A stretch of DNA of 64,000 nucleotides from Polyangium spumosum (GTDB lineage Bacteria; Myxococcota_A; Polyangia; Polyangiales; Polyangiaceae): positions 186,001 to 250,000 of the forward strand of contig NZ_WJIE01000007.1 in NCBI RefSeq assembly GCF_009649845.1, given 5' to 3'. The notes under the pieces are model-generated. The model was not told the origin of the DNA. It did not search any database and worked only from the letters and a program-made list of their open reading frames with translations. Every line of letters begins with the position of its first letter. The stretch's first letter is position 1. Both the position numbers and the translations under genes were made by a program. Of this stretch, positions 26,944-35,738 are shown in pieces.

Positions 26944-27903
26944 TCAGGAACGGGCGAGCTTGCCCTCTTCGATGGCGAGGCCGAGGATGTCCGCCTGCTC
27001 GGCGAGCGCCAGCGTGATCTCCAGAAACAGGGACGCGTCGAGCGCGCGCACGGGATAACTCGTGGACAGGAGGTACGTCTCGCCGTCGAGCGAGATGTGG
27101 AAATCGGCGGCCGTGTTGATGCCGACCGCCTCTTTCGGGGCGAGCGCCGACAGCGGGCAGACCTCGCATTCGAGCGCCACCCACGAAGCCCCCGCGCCCT
27201 CCCCCGCGGCGAACGCAGGCTCGAATGCGCGCACCCGCACGGCCTTCTTTCGCGGCGGCTCCTCCCAGGCGACCGAAAACGAGAATGTATCGCCGTCGCC
27301 TTCGACGGCCCCGAACGTGCGCTCGGCGACGACACGTAGCGATTCGAAGAATTCTCCGACCTCGTCCTCGATTTCGCCTTCGTCCTCGTCCTCTTCGTCC
27401 TCGTCCTCGCCCTCGTCGAGCTCGTCTTCGTCTTCCTCTTCGTCGAGCTCCTCGTCCTCGTCGTCGTCGAATTCCTCGTCCTCGTCGAGATCGTCCTCTT
27501 CGTCTTCCTCGTCCTCTTCGTCCTCGTCCTCATCGATCACGTCGAGCCGGCGCAGGACGTCCTCGACGATCTTGACGAGTACGGGCATCACGTACGCGTT
27601 TCGCTCGAGATCCACGGCGAGCGTCGTCTCTTCGCCTTCCGCCGAGAGCGTGATCTCGGCGGTGGGCAACTCCTCGCCTTCCGGCAATTCGGGATCTTCC
27701 GGCGCGCGGTGGCGCTCCACGAGCGGCCGCGGGAGCACGATCTCGATGCCGCAGAGCGGTTCGTCGGGATCGTCTTCGGCGTCGAGCTCGACGAACGTGA
27801 CGCGGGCGCCGGGGAACGAGGCGAGCGACTGCTCCAGCGTCAGGAGGAATCGCGGCAGCTCGAGGCCTTCGAAGGGCAGGGTGAAGGTCGACCAGTTCGA
27901 CAT
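26944..27903 (-). CDS. Uncharacterised protein with long Asp/Glu tract, second of a paralogous pair
   Basis: The protein is 319 residues from ATG 27903. Its ends align with the downstream neighbour at 26110-26934 (FTLPFEGLELPRFLLTLEQS at the start and YPVRALDASLFLEITLALAE near the end). It differs by about 65 nearly pure Asp/Glu residues at about 180-245, encoded by GAC/GAG triplets (about 27365-27540). Acidic tracts of this sort can bind basic proteins or metal ions or act as spacers, but the role here is unknown. The repetitive DNA is prone to length change. Confidence 0.78.
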   Translation of the reverse strand: MSNWSTFTLPFEGLELPRFLLTLEQSLASFPGARVTFVELDAEDDPDEPLCGIEIVLPRPLVERHRAPEDPELPEGEELPTAEITLSAEGEETTLAVDLERNAYVMPVLVKIVEDVLRRLDVIDEDEDEEDEEDEEDDLDEDEEFDDDEDEELDEEEDEDELDEGEDEDEEDEDEGEIEDEVGEFFESLRVVAERTFGAVEGDGDTFSFSVAWEEPPRKKAVRVRAFEPAFAAGEGAGASWVALECEVCPLSALAPKEAVGINTAADFHISLDGETYLLSTSYPVRALDASLFLEITLALAEQADILGLAIEEGKLARS

Positions 27904-27938
27904 GAGCGGCGCGGAGGATACACCTTCGCAGCCCGACG

Positions 27939-29357
27939 TCACGCGCGAACGGCCCGAACCGCGCGGTGAAGCGCGCCGGCGATGGTGAGGCGCGCATCCG
28001 AATCCCGTACCAGGTGGATTAGCAAACCGACCTGCCCCCCGGGTCGCAATGTTATGTTGCCCTCGGGCACGTGCCACGCTCGCAGGAGCTCTCGCCCGAG
28101 CGCGGCCGGGAGAAACGGGTCCGCGAGGCCGAGCACCGCGTGAATACGCTCCGGCGCAATGCCAGGTTCGCTCGGGGGATCGAAGAGGTCACGCAGGCAA
28201 GCGAGCGCCTCGCGGGTCCAGCCGGCTTCGAGGATCGCTCGGGACAGACCCATTCGTTCGGCGAGCGGCGCGTCGAGGATCACCTCGTCGAGCCTCAGGG
28301 CCGCGCCGGCGAGGAAGGCGGCGTCCGGGCGCATGCCGCGTGGAAAGCTCCGCGCGCGGCCACAAAGCGCCTGCGCCACGAGCGCCCCGATGCTCGCGCC
28401 CCCGACGCCGACGACGGACGAGCCGAGCTCGCGGGCCCACGCAATGAGCACCGCCATTTCCTGCGCTCCGGCCGCGCAGAGACGAAAGAGCCCCTCGGGC
28501 CCCGTCGAGAGGATCACCTCGCCGCTCGCCTTTCCAGGAGGCGCGCGCCGGCCGTGCCCGGGCAACGCCAGCAGCACCACGCGGTGCCCCCGCGCAGCGA
28601 GCCCTCGCCCCATCGCCTCCTCCTCGGGCCAATACACGACGTCGTCGCAAGCCGAGAAGAGGCCACCCGCGTAGATGAACGTCGCCGGGATGTCCTCCTT
28701 TCGCTCGGGCTCGAAGACGCGGGCGTGGACCACGTCGCCGATCCGCGAGGGCGAACGAAATCGAAGGAGGTATTCGGGGCCGGCGGGGCCGGGGAGCGAG
28801 CGGGATCGCTCGATGGCGGGCAGCTCCGCGGGCAAACCATACAGGAGCTCCGGGTGGGCCAGCTCCTGCGCCCATTTCGACGCGACCTCGCCCGGCGAGG
28901 GGACGCCGTAGGCGATGGGCTCAAAAGGGACCTTGGACGCGAAAAACCCCAGCGTGGCGCGGGGGAAGAGGCAGCGCCGCGCGCGGATGCGGCGCTCGAG
29001 CTCGAGCTCGACGAGCGCCTTGCGATCGGGCGGCGGCCAGGGTTCGCCCCAGAACACCCGCTCCCAGCGACGCATGACGTCCTCCCGCGCGGCGCGGGCC
29101 CGGGCGAACCGCGCGAGCCCCCGGGCGAGGCGCCGCCGCATTTTCGACGAAACCTCGCCCCGCGCCCCGAGGCGCGTGATCAATTCGTCCGCGTCGGAGG
29201 AGCCGAGGGCCGAGGCCATCGCGCCGAGGCGGAGGAGCCGCAGCTCGAACGGCAAACGTTCGAGCTTGAATCGTTCGTACGTGGGCGTATCGAGCAGGGC
29301 CCCGAGAGGCGAGCTGATCAGCCGGTGCACGGTCGAGGTCGGGAGCCGCGCTCGCAT
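27939..29357 (-). CDS. Alpha/beta hydrolase
   Basis: The protein is 472 residues from ATG 29357, with GGAG about 9 bases upstream. The first 200 residues are helical and Arg-rich, without a recognised domain. The hydrolase core follows, with FIYAGGLFSACDD, VLLALPGHGRRAPP and the nucleophile elbow GGASIGALVAQAL (Ser in GASIG). A late acid/base pair is plausible (LGLADPF and GLLIHLV). The long N-terminal helical extension and lack of a signal peptide suggest a cytoplasmic esterase or lipase-like enzyme. Substrate unknown. It is divergent from the CAP lipoprotein gene with a 160-base gap. Confidence 0.83.
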   Translation of the reverse strand: MRARLPTSTVHRLISSPLGALLDTPTYERFKLERLPFELRLLRLGAMASALGSSDADELITRLGARGEVSSKMRRRLARGLARFARARAAREDVMRRWERVFWGEPWPPPDRKALVELELERRIRARRCLFPRATLGFFASKVPFEPIAYGVPSPGEVASKWAQELAHPELLYGLPAELPAIERSRSLPGPAGPEYLLRFRSPSRIGDVVHARVFEPERKEDIPATFIYAGGLFSACDDVVYWPEEEAMGRGLAARGHRVVLLALPGHGRRAPPGKASGEVILSTGPEGLFRLCAAGAQEMAVLIAWARELGSSVVGVGGASIGALVAQALCGRARSFPRGMRPDAAFLAGAALRLDEVILDAPLAERMGLSRAILEAGWTREALACLRDLFDPPSEPGIAPERIHAVLGLADPFLPAALGRELLRAWHVPEGNITLRPGGQVGLLIHLVRDSDARLTIAGALHRAVRAVRA

Positions 29358-29517
29358 GAGACAGGTCTCCCCACCATGCACGTCGCTTGCCGCCGCGGCT
29401 CCCGGCAGGCCCCTGCCAGAAAAATGCGCCGGCGGCAAACCGTCACCGCGCCGACATGCTCCCCTCGTGCTCTTTCGCGGTAGAGGAGCGCGCCACATCC
29501 GGCGTAGAATCGCCGCC

Positions 29518-30423
29518 ATGAAAACGCGCTCGGCTCTTGCATCGGCTTCCCTCGCGCTTTTTTCTTTCGTCGCGCTCGGCGCTTGCACCGGCGTCATCGG
29601 CGGGACCGACGGCGCGGGCCCCGCCGACGGCGACGGAGGCTCGGCGGGCGCGGGCAGCGGCCCTGCGACGAACGGGGCCGGCAGCGGGCCCGGCGCGAGC
29701 GTGGGCGTAGGCGGCGCAGGCGCGGGCGGCGCGGGCATGGGCGGCGCGGGCATGGGCGGCGCGGGCGTCGGCGGCGCAGGGCAAGCGAGCTCGTCCGCCT
29801 CGACCACGGCGAGCTCCGGCGGCGGCGTGAGCTGCGGCGACGGGGCTTGCAACGGGAGCGAGAGCTGCGCGACGTGCCCGATGGATTGCGGCTCGTGCTG
29901 CGGCAATGGGGTTTGCAGCGCTCCCGAGACGTGCATGAATTGCCCCGCCGATTGTGGTATGTGCGAGACGTGCGCGGGCGCGGGCCCCGAGACGACGCCG
30001 CTCGACGCCGAGGAGCAGGCGTTCCTCGCGATGCTGAACGATTACCGCGCGCAGAACGGGCGCGGCCCGCTCACGGCGTGCACCTCGCTGAGCCGCGCGG
30101 CGCAGGGGCACAGCGAGGACATGCGCGACCAGAATTACTTCTCGCACACGGGGAAAAACGGTTCGAGCTTCAGCAAGCGCGCGTGTGACTCCTGCTACGA
30201 CAACGCGTGCCCCCTGCAGACCGCCATGGCCGAGAACATCGCCGCGGGCAACTCCTCCGGGAGCGCGACGTTCACGCAATGGAAGAACTCCTCCGGGCAC
30301 AACGCGAACATGCTCGGGAGCGCGTACACCGTGATCGGCATCGGCCGCGCCACCGGCGGAGGCGATTACGGCGTGTACTGGACGACGGTCTTCGGCGGGG
30401 CGGACGAGCCGAGCTGCAATTGA
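29518..30423 (+). CDS. CAP/SCP-domain lipoprotein
   Basis: The protein is 301 residues from ATG 29518. The lipobox is ALGAC (Cys23). A long Gly/Ala linker with GAG repeats spans about 28-100, then a Cys-rich segment (CGDGACNGSESCATCPMDCG and a second CGNGVC copy) that looks like a small disulfide-bonded repeat. The last 145 residues are a cysteine-rich secretory protein (CAP) domain: FLAMLNDYRAQNG, HSEDMRDQNYFSHTG, MAENIAAG and WKNSSGHNANML. CAP domains occur in secreted and surface proteins with varied roles, including lipid binding and defence against eukaryotes. Function here is unknown. Confidence 0.87.
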   Translation: MKTRSALASASLALFSFVALGACTGVIGGTDGAGPADGDGGSAGAGSGPATNGAGSGPGASVGVGGAGAGGAGMGGAGMGGAGVGGAGQASSSASTTASSGGGVSCGDGACNGSESCATCPMDCGSCCGNGVCSAPETCMNCPADCGMCETCAGAGPETTPLDAEEQAFLAMLNDYRAQNGRGPLTACTSLSRAAQGHSEDMRDQNYFSHTGKNGSSFSKRACDSCYDNACPLQTAMAENIAAGNSSGSATFTQWKNSSGHNANMLGSAYTVIGIGRATGGGDYGVYWTTVFGGADEPSCN

Positions 30424-30442
30424 GAGCGTAGCCGCCAGACGA

Positions 30443-32275
30443 TCACGTGACGACGCGGAGGCGCGTCCGCGGCTGGAACGAGGCATGGCTGCCCGTCTGG
30501 GGCGTGCGCATCTCGGGGCTCTCGGCGCGCGGCGCGGGCGCGCTCCAGGCGGCGTAATCGGGCGGGAGCGGCCCCGGGAGCATGGGCTGCGCGGTCCGCT
30601 CGAGGAGCTGGAACTCGTTATGCGCCTCGAGCTCGAGCGGCGTTCCGCGCAGCGGCCCCGCCTGATCGAGCCACGCCTTCACCTTCTGCACGTTCCGGAC
30701 GAGCACCCAGTGCTGCGGATCTCGGCGCCAGGCCTCGGTGAAGAGGTCCTGCATCTTCTTCCACGCCGCGCGCCGGGCCGCGATCACCGCGAGCATGTTC
30801 AGGCAGAGCCCGGGCAAGGGGTGACCGAGCTCGAGCGCCCGCGCCGCGTGCCGCTCGGCCTCGTCCAGGTTGTTTTCCCGGTAATGAGCGCTCGCGCAAT
30901 CGAGGTGCGCCGCGTGGTGCTCCCCGAGCCGCGCGAGGATCGCCTCGCATTCGGCCGCGCTCTCTCGGTAATGGTCGCGCAGGCCGCTGTTCTCGCGGAA
31001 CCAGTCGCTCATGAGCCTCGTGTCCTCCTCCGAGGCGTCGAAGGGGACCTTGAGCTCCTGGAAATCGCCCGTGAAGTACACCTCGGGATCGAGCCATCCG
31101 GCCGCCGTCGCCTCCTCGTAATCGCGGGTGCCGGGGTAAATCGAGAGGCACGAGAAGATGTACTGGTGGGGTCGCGCGCGGTCGAGGAAGGCGAGGGTCT
31201 CCCGGAACGTCTCGGCCGTCTCGCCGCGGTTGCCGAGCATCATGTAGAAACGCACCTTGATTCCGTATTTCTTCGCGAGCTCGGTCGAATCGATGATCTT
31301 CTGGACCGTGATCTTCTTGTCGACCGCCTTCAAGATCCGCGGCGATCCGCTCTCCACGCCGAGCGAGAGCCGCTCGCAGCCCGCGAGGCGCATCTCGTGA
31401 AGGAGCTCCTCGCCGAGCACGTCGACGCGCGTGTCGCAGCTCCACAAGAATCGGAGGTTCCGCTCCCGGATGCCGCGGCACAGCTCGAGGACACGCTTTC
31501 GGTTCGTGGTGAACGTGTCGTCCTTGACCAGGATCATCTTGACCGGCAAACGCGCCACCGTCTTTTCGAGCACGTCGAGCACGTACGGCACCGAATGCCC
31601 GCGGAACCCTCGTCCCCAGGTGTTCTCCGCCCCGCAGAACGTGCACGCCCACGGGCAGCCGCGGGACGTCATCAGGATGTGCGTGTCGAAATGTTCGTGC
31701 GGCGAGGCCAGGGTGTCGAGATCCTCGATGGAGGCTCGGCTCGGCCCCATCTCGACCCGGCCTTCGAATCGATACGCCGCGCCCGGGATCCCGCGCAAGC
31801 TGCGGCCCGCACCCAATCGATCCACGATCTCCAGGAACGTGATTTCACTCTCGCCGATCGTCGCGACGTCGACCTCGGGCCAGTGTTCGAGGATCTCCCT
31901 GGCGAAGGGGCTCGCGTGGGGCCCTCCGACGACGATGGGCGCCCCGGGGCGCCGCGCGCGGATCGCCTTCGCGACGAGCGCGACGCCCCGACGGTTCGCG
32001 GTCCAGCACGACATCGCGTAGAGATCGGCGTCGAGCGCCGAGAGCACCTCCTCGACCTTCGCCCACGTCATCGCCGAGAGGTTCAAGACCTTCACCTGAT
32101 GACCGGCGCGAATGGCCTGCGCCGCGATCGAGAGCAGGCCGTAAGGCATCTGGTAGAAATCCGCGTCGAGGTCCCCCTCGCGGTACTCGGCCGGCGGCCC
32201 GTCGCCGCGCGTATCGTGCGGCTCGCCGCGAGCCGGGATCTTCCAGGGCGGGGGATACAGGAGCGCAATACGCAT
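30443..32275 (-). CDS. B12-binding-type radical SAM protein with C-terminal TPR-like region
   Basis: The protein is 610 residues from ATG 32275, with GAGAGG upstream. Residues 1-155 form a cobalamin-binding-like domain (ALLYPPP, AGHQVKVLNLS, IVVGGPHASPF, VATIGESEITFLEIV). The radical SAM core follows with the cluster ligands C207-x3-C211-x2-C214 in TSRGCPWACTFCGAEN. Residues about 460-560 are helical and TPR-like (AHYRENNLDEAERHAARALELG). The B12 domain lacks a His-X-X-Gly cobalamin-ligating motif, as is common in this group. It may methylate or rearrange an unidentified substrate. The next gene upstream, on the same strand, is a broken radical SAM gene. Confidence 0.88.
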   Translation of the reverse strand: MRIALLYPPPWKIPARGEPHDTRGDGPPAEYREGDLDADFYQMPYGLLSIAAQAIRAGHQVKVLNLSAMTWAKVEEVLSALDADLYAMSCWTANRRGVALVAKAIRARRPGAPIVVGGPHASPFAREILEHWPEVDVATIGESEITFLEIVDRLGAGRSLRGIPGAAYRFEGRVEMGPSRASIEDLDTLASPHEHFDTHILMTSRGCPWACTFCGAENTWGRGFRGHSVPYVLDVLEKTVARLPVKMILVKDDTFTTNRKRVLELCRGIRERNLRFLWSCDTRVDVLGEELLHEMRLAGCERLSLGVESGSPRILKAVDKKITVQKIIDSTELAKKYGIKVRFYMMLGNRGETAETFRETLAFLDRARPHQYIFSCLSIYPGTRDYEEATAAGWLDPEVYFTGDFQELKVPFDASEEDTRLMSDWFRENSGLRDHYRESAAECEAILARLGEHHAAHLDCASAHYRENNLDEAERHAARALELGHPLPGLCLNMLAVIAARRAAWKKMQDLFTEAWRRDPQHWVLVRNVQKVKAWLDQAGPLRGTPLELEAHNEFQLLERTAQPMLPGPLPPDYAAWSAPAPRAESPEMRTPQTGSHASFQPRTRLRVVT

Positions 32276-32481
32276 CGGTGCCTCTCGACGGACCGATTGT
32301 AACGGTTCGTGGACCCCGCGCGCGCAAAAATCGCCCCGCTCGGCCGCCGAGCCCTGAACGGGCGCAAAAGAAAACGCGCCGCGTGGACCTCGGGGGGGGA
32401 CAGGTCGACACGCAGCGCGCCCGGACTTGATAGCAGGGGGGCAGAAGGCGTGCAAGAGGGACGAACGGCGCGCCCCCGATT

Positions 32482-33359
32482 TCATTCCGTGGTCATGCCG
32501 GGCGGCAGCTCCCCGCTCCACACGGGGATCCCGCGCGCCAAGAGCTCACGTGCGAGCTCTTCCGCGCGGGCCGCTTGCCACGCAGGGTCGCGTGTCCGGG
32601 CAAACCGTGGAGGCCTCGGGGAGCGCGGCGAAGACCGATAGATCCTGCTCCACGAGGCGACAGCGCGTGAGCACGAGGACGGGGCGCGGCGAGCGAGCGG
32701 CCCCGATGGTCTCGAGGCACGCGCGGGTGAGCCCGGGTGAGCCCATAACGGCGCTCGATCGGATGGTAGGGATCACTGACGATCGGGCAGAACTTGATCG
32801 GCCATCGCGGGAGGCGCTCGAGCTCGTCCGCGAGCACCTCGGGCGCATTGATGCGCACGTCGACGTACGAGCCCCAGGGGACCTCGGGCAAACGAGCGAG
32901 GCGTCGCGACTCGACCACGCGCGACTGTGCGTAGCAGAAGCGGCACCCCACGAGGCAGCCGACGTACGGGCTCAAGGTATGGTGCCGCTCGCCCGGCGCG
33001 CCGGCCGTCGTGAGCAGACACGAGACACGCACCTCGCGCACGCGCGCGCCCGCCTCGTCGAGCTCGCGCGCCGACGCGCGCGCGGCGAGGGCCTTGCAAA
33101 GCGCGAGGCCGAGCGCGGGATCGACGTCGCCGCGACCCGCGCCGTCGCGGTACCGGAAGAGCAGCCGCTCGGTCCGGGCGGCGAAGCGGCCTCCATCCTC
33201 GACGCGGGCGATCTCGAGGTGTACGTCGCGCCCGCCGACGTCCACGGTGACGCGCAGGCCGAGCTCGGTCGAGAGCGACGTGATACGCGCGCCTTTCATG
33301 AGCTCGTCCCCGGGCGCGAGGGGCGCGAGCAGCGCGGCGAGGTGACGATCGAGATCCAT
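32482..33359 (-). pseudogene. Broken radical SAM gene, SPL-like (10-bp duplication frameshift)
   Basis: From ATG 33359 the frame gives a protein with the radical SAM cluster motif C135-x3-C139-x2-C142 in YVGCLVGCRFCYAQSR, as in spore-photoproduct-lyase-like proteins. The frame breaks at a tandem 10-bp duplication GGGTGAGCCC (copies at 32725-32734 and 32735-32744). Removing one copy joins RYGLTRACLETIGAARS and VLVLTRCRLVEQDL in frame. A second frame change lies near 32600. The third frame then reads RDPAWQAARAEELAREL and ends at TGA 32482. The radical SAM barrel between the two parts looks too short, so there may also be a deletion. It is a degraded gene unless the sequence is in error. Confidence 0.6.
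32725..32744. repeat. 10-bp perfect tandem duplication
   Basis: GGGTGAGCCC occurs twice in direct succession inside the broken radical SAM gene. Ten bases is not a multiple of three, so the duplication itself shifts the reading frame by one base. Confidence 0.9.
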
Positions 33360-33457
33360 GCGCGGCGGCGCACGATAACGTACCGATGGGGCGAACGAAG
33401 CCAGGAAGCTCGCGTCGCTTCCGGAAGAGGCGCGAGCTCTGGTAGCATCGGAAACCG

Positions 33458-33895
33458 ATGGAATGCCCTCGTTGCAAGATCGAGCTGACGAACGACCCCT
33501 ACCGCGGCACCGAAGAGCGCCACCGCCGGCGCGTGCGGCTCCAAGTCGTCGCCCACGAGGCCGGCGTGGAGATCGACCGCTGCAGCGGGTGCGGCGGCGT
33601 CTTCCTCGACCACGGCGAACTCGCGAAGATCCAGAACGCCGCGTCGCAGGGCGACACGAAGCAGACGGTCGCGCCCACGACGACGATCCAGCGTGTCTAC
33701 GCCCGCGGCCGGGAGCGCGGCGCGGAGACCGATCCCGAGGCCGCGGTCGCGCTCGTTTGCCCGGCCTGCGGGGGCGAGATGGCCGGGCGCAACTGGGGCT
33801 TCGGCTCCGAGGTGATGGTCGACACGTGTATCGAGTGCCGCGGCGTATGGCTCGATTTCGGCGAGCTCGAGGCGCTCGAGGGACTGTTTCGTTAG
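33458..33895 (+). CDS. TFIIB-type zinc-ribbon protein, two motifs
   Basis: The protein is 145 residues from ATG 33458. It has two copies of the zf-TFIIB-type motif: CPRC with CSGCGGVFLDHGEL (residues 3-6 and about 42-55), and CPAC with CIECRGVWLDFGEL (about 105-138). Each copy has two CxxC pairs that would bind zinc. A linker of about 45 residues joins them. These zinc ribbons are widespread in bacteria, often as unstudied proteins, and are not general transcription factors. It ends in a 4-base convergent overlap with the barrel-like gene. Confidence 0.87.
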   Translation: MECPRCKIELTNDPYRGTEERHRRRVRLQVVAHEAGVEIDRCSGCGGVFLDHGELAKIQNAASQGDTKQTVAPTTTIQRVYARGRERGAETDPEAAVALVCPACGGEMAGRNWGFGSEVMVDTCIECRGVWLDFGELEALEGLFR

Positions 33896-34419
33896 AAGCC
33901 GAGCCCCGCGTGCATGCCGAGCTCGACCCAGTTGAGCGGCGTGTAGACCGAATAAACGCCTCGATCGAGCGTGCTCTGCACGGCCACGTACCCCGCATGC
34001 ACGCCGACCTTGACGATCGACGCGCTGAAATCGACCGCTCCGCCCAGGTCGTACGTGGGCCCACCGACGTCCCGTTGCACGATGGCGAGCCCGTAATGGG
34101 CGAAGATCGAGGGCTGCACCACGCCGCGCAGGGCCACGCGCGCCCCCACGACCCCGCGCATCGGCGTCTCCACCTGGTTCAGGCGCAGGTACGATCCCCC
34201 GAGCTCCGGGGTGATCGAGAAGACCCCCACGTTCGCGCGATACCCGATCCGCCCGCCGATACCGCTGCCGACGTCGCCGAGGGGTCCGCCGCCGCTGGTC
34301 ACGACCCCCACGTTCATATCGGCGTTGAGCGACAGGCCAGCCTCTGCCGTGGAGGGCAGGGCCCCGACCACGGCAATGCTGACCATCACGAAAAACAGCA
34401 ATTTGGGGTTTCGGCGCAT
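33892..34419 (-). CDS. Small secreted beta-barrel-like protein
   Basis: The protein is 175 residues from ATG 34419, with GGAGG 5-6 bases upstream. A signal peptide ends at AEAG (about residue 28). The mature part alternates short strands with Gly and aromatic residues (SGIGGRIGYRANVGVFSITP, YDLGGAVDFSASIVKVGVHAGY) and ends in GLGF with a C-terminal Phe, typical of outer-membrane beta-barrels. I cannot place it in a named family. It follows the VWA protein gene by 53 bases on the same strand. Confidence 0.78.
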   Translation of the reverse strand: MRRNPKLLFFVMVSIAVVGALPSTAEAGLSLNADMNVGVVTSGGGPLGDVGSGIGGRIGYRANVGVFSITPELGGSYLRLNQVETPMRGVVGARVALRGVVQPSIFAHYGLAIVQRDVGGPTYDLGGAVDFSASIVKVGVHAGYVAVQSTLDRGVYSVYTPLNWVELGMHAGLGF

Positions 34420-34472
34420 GCTTACCTCCAGGAGCGTCCCTGCAGTCGTAAGCACGTCCGGCGCCGCCCGGC

Positions 34473-35549
34473 TCAGGCGGCCTCGGCCCTGGCCCAATCC
34501 TCGACTTCGTAGAGGAAACGCGTGCCGCCGATGAGCTTGCGGTTGTACGAGGTGCTCTGGACGAACACCATGTATTTCTCCAGGCTCGCGGGCTTGATAC
34601 GCACGGTCGAGCCGGGCGGCAGGCCGAGCATCTCGCGGGCGCGCTCGCCGCTGTAGAGGTCGCCCGTCTTGCGGTCCATGAGCACCACCTCCTTGTGCCC
34701 CTGGATCGTCTCGGTCTTCGTGAACTCGTAGAAGCCGCGGCCCGCCTTGAAGGTCAGGCCATTCTCCAGGACGAACTGCTTGATGGGCATGTCGCGGTCC
34801 ACCTCGAGCGCCTGGAATCGCCCGGGCGGCACGGCGCGGAGGTCCGTATCGCCGTACTCGACGGAGGCCTCGCGCTTCATCATGGTGCCGAACATCTTGT
34901 CGAGGCCGCGGTTCATGCGGCCCTGCTTCTTCACCTCGCGCTCGTAATCCTGGAGCTTCTCGTCGGACGATTGCTTGTAACAGACCGCGAGGATCATGTC
35001 CGTCACGTAGGCGAACTGGTCGAGGCCGATGTGGAAGCCGCCGCTCTTCCGCGCGAGCTCCGCGTAAAACGGCGTCGCGTGGCGGCGGCCGAGGCATTGC
35101 ACGCCGTAGACGGGGATCCCCGCCGCGCCGAGCGCGTCGACCTCCGCGCGCCAGTCGAGCTTCTTCGGGTTCTGGTTCGGCCCGTGCGGCACGTCGTCGC
35201 CGATGAGCACGAAGACCTTGGTATAATCACGGGTCCAGGACATCGACCGCGCCTCGTGCAGGACGAGCTCGTAACACTCGGGCGCGTCGCCGCCGCCCGT
35301 GGGGCCGACCTTCTCCACGAAGCGCACGATCGCGTCGCCGTCGTCGGTCAGGTCGAGGGCCTTCGTCACGTACGACGAGCCGGCGTCGCAATAATCGCCG
35401 TGGGCGATGATGCCGATCCGGATCCCCGGGATCTCCTTCATCAATCGCTTCACGGTATCGCCGACCTTGCGCCGGACCTGCGTCAAGCAGGGGTACATGC
35501 TGCCGGTGGTGTCGAAAGAGAAGACGACCTCGATCCTGTTGTCGATCAT
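34473..35549 (-). CDS. Cytoplasmic VWA-domain protein
   Basis: The protein is 358 residues from ATG 35549, with GGAGGG about 7-8 bases upstream. The VWA domain occupies residues 1-205, starting IDNRIEVVFSFDTTGSMYPC, with DTTGS the metal site and the later GDAPECYEL and VFVLIGDDVPHG as additional ligands. It has no signal peptide. The C-terminal 150 residues carry KQFVLENGLTFKAGRGFYEF and a region with repeated charged strands of unknown fold. It probably works as a protein-interaction module. The 338-base divergent gap upstream contains palindromic sites. Confidence 0.83.
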   Translation of the reverse strand: MIDNRIEVVFSFDTTGSMYPCLTQVRRKVGDTVKRLMKEIPGIRIGIIAHGDYCDAGSSYVTKALDLTDDGDAIVRFVEKVGPTGGGDAPECYELVLHEARSMSWTRDYTKVFVLIGDDVPHGPNQNPKKLDWRAEVDALGAAGIPVYGVQCLGRRHATPFYAELARKSGGFHIGLDQFAYVTDMILAVCYKQSSDEKLQDYEREVKKQGRMNRGLDKMFGTMMKREASVEYGDTDLRAVPPGRFQALEVDRDMPIKQFVLENGLTFKAGRGFYEFTKTETIQGHKEVVLMDRKTGDLYSGERAREMLGLPPGSTVRIKPASLEKYMVFVQSTSYNRKLIGGTRFLYEVEDWARAEAA

Positions 35550-35643
35550 GCCCAAGCCCTCCGATTGTCGCGACCGCGTCGCGATTGGTTCGTCCAATGT
35601 GCGACCCTTCGACGCGATTGTCCATTGACGATTCACGATGGTC

Positions 35644-35654
35644 GGACATTGTCC
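35644..35654. promoter_or_regulatory. Palindrome GGACATTGTCC, possible operator
   Basis: GGACA-T-TGTCC is perfectly symmetric around one base. It lies about 95 bases upstream of the divergent VWA start and about 235 bases upstream of the ABC gene. A related GGGACATTGTTCGTCCC occurs at 35722-35738. Confidence 0.35.
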
Positions 35655-35721
35655 GTCACTCGATCGGGCAGCGGCGAACGGCGCCCCGCGATTGCCGCGA
35701 AAAGTGCGGCAGAATCGTTAT

Positions 35722-35738
35722 GGGACATTGTTCGTCCC
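35722..35738. promoter_or_regulatory. Second symmetric site, GGGACATTGTTCGTCCC
   Basis: GGGAC pairs with GTCCC around a 7-base centre. It shares the core GGACATTGT with the palindrome at 35644-35654, 78 bases away. A shared regulator for the two flanking transcription units is possible. Confidence 0.35.

Noticed and set aside
28071-29483. Plus-strand frame opposite the alpha/beta hydrolase
   Set aside because: Charged low-complexity product with no domain; the opposite strand has a clear nucleophile elbow and a ribosome binding site.
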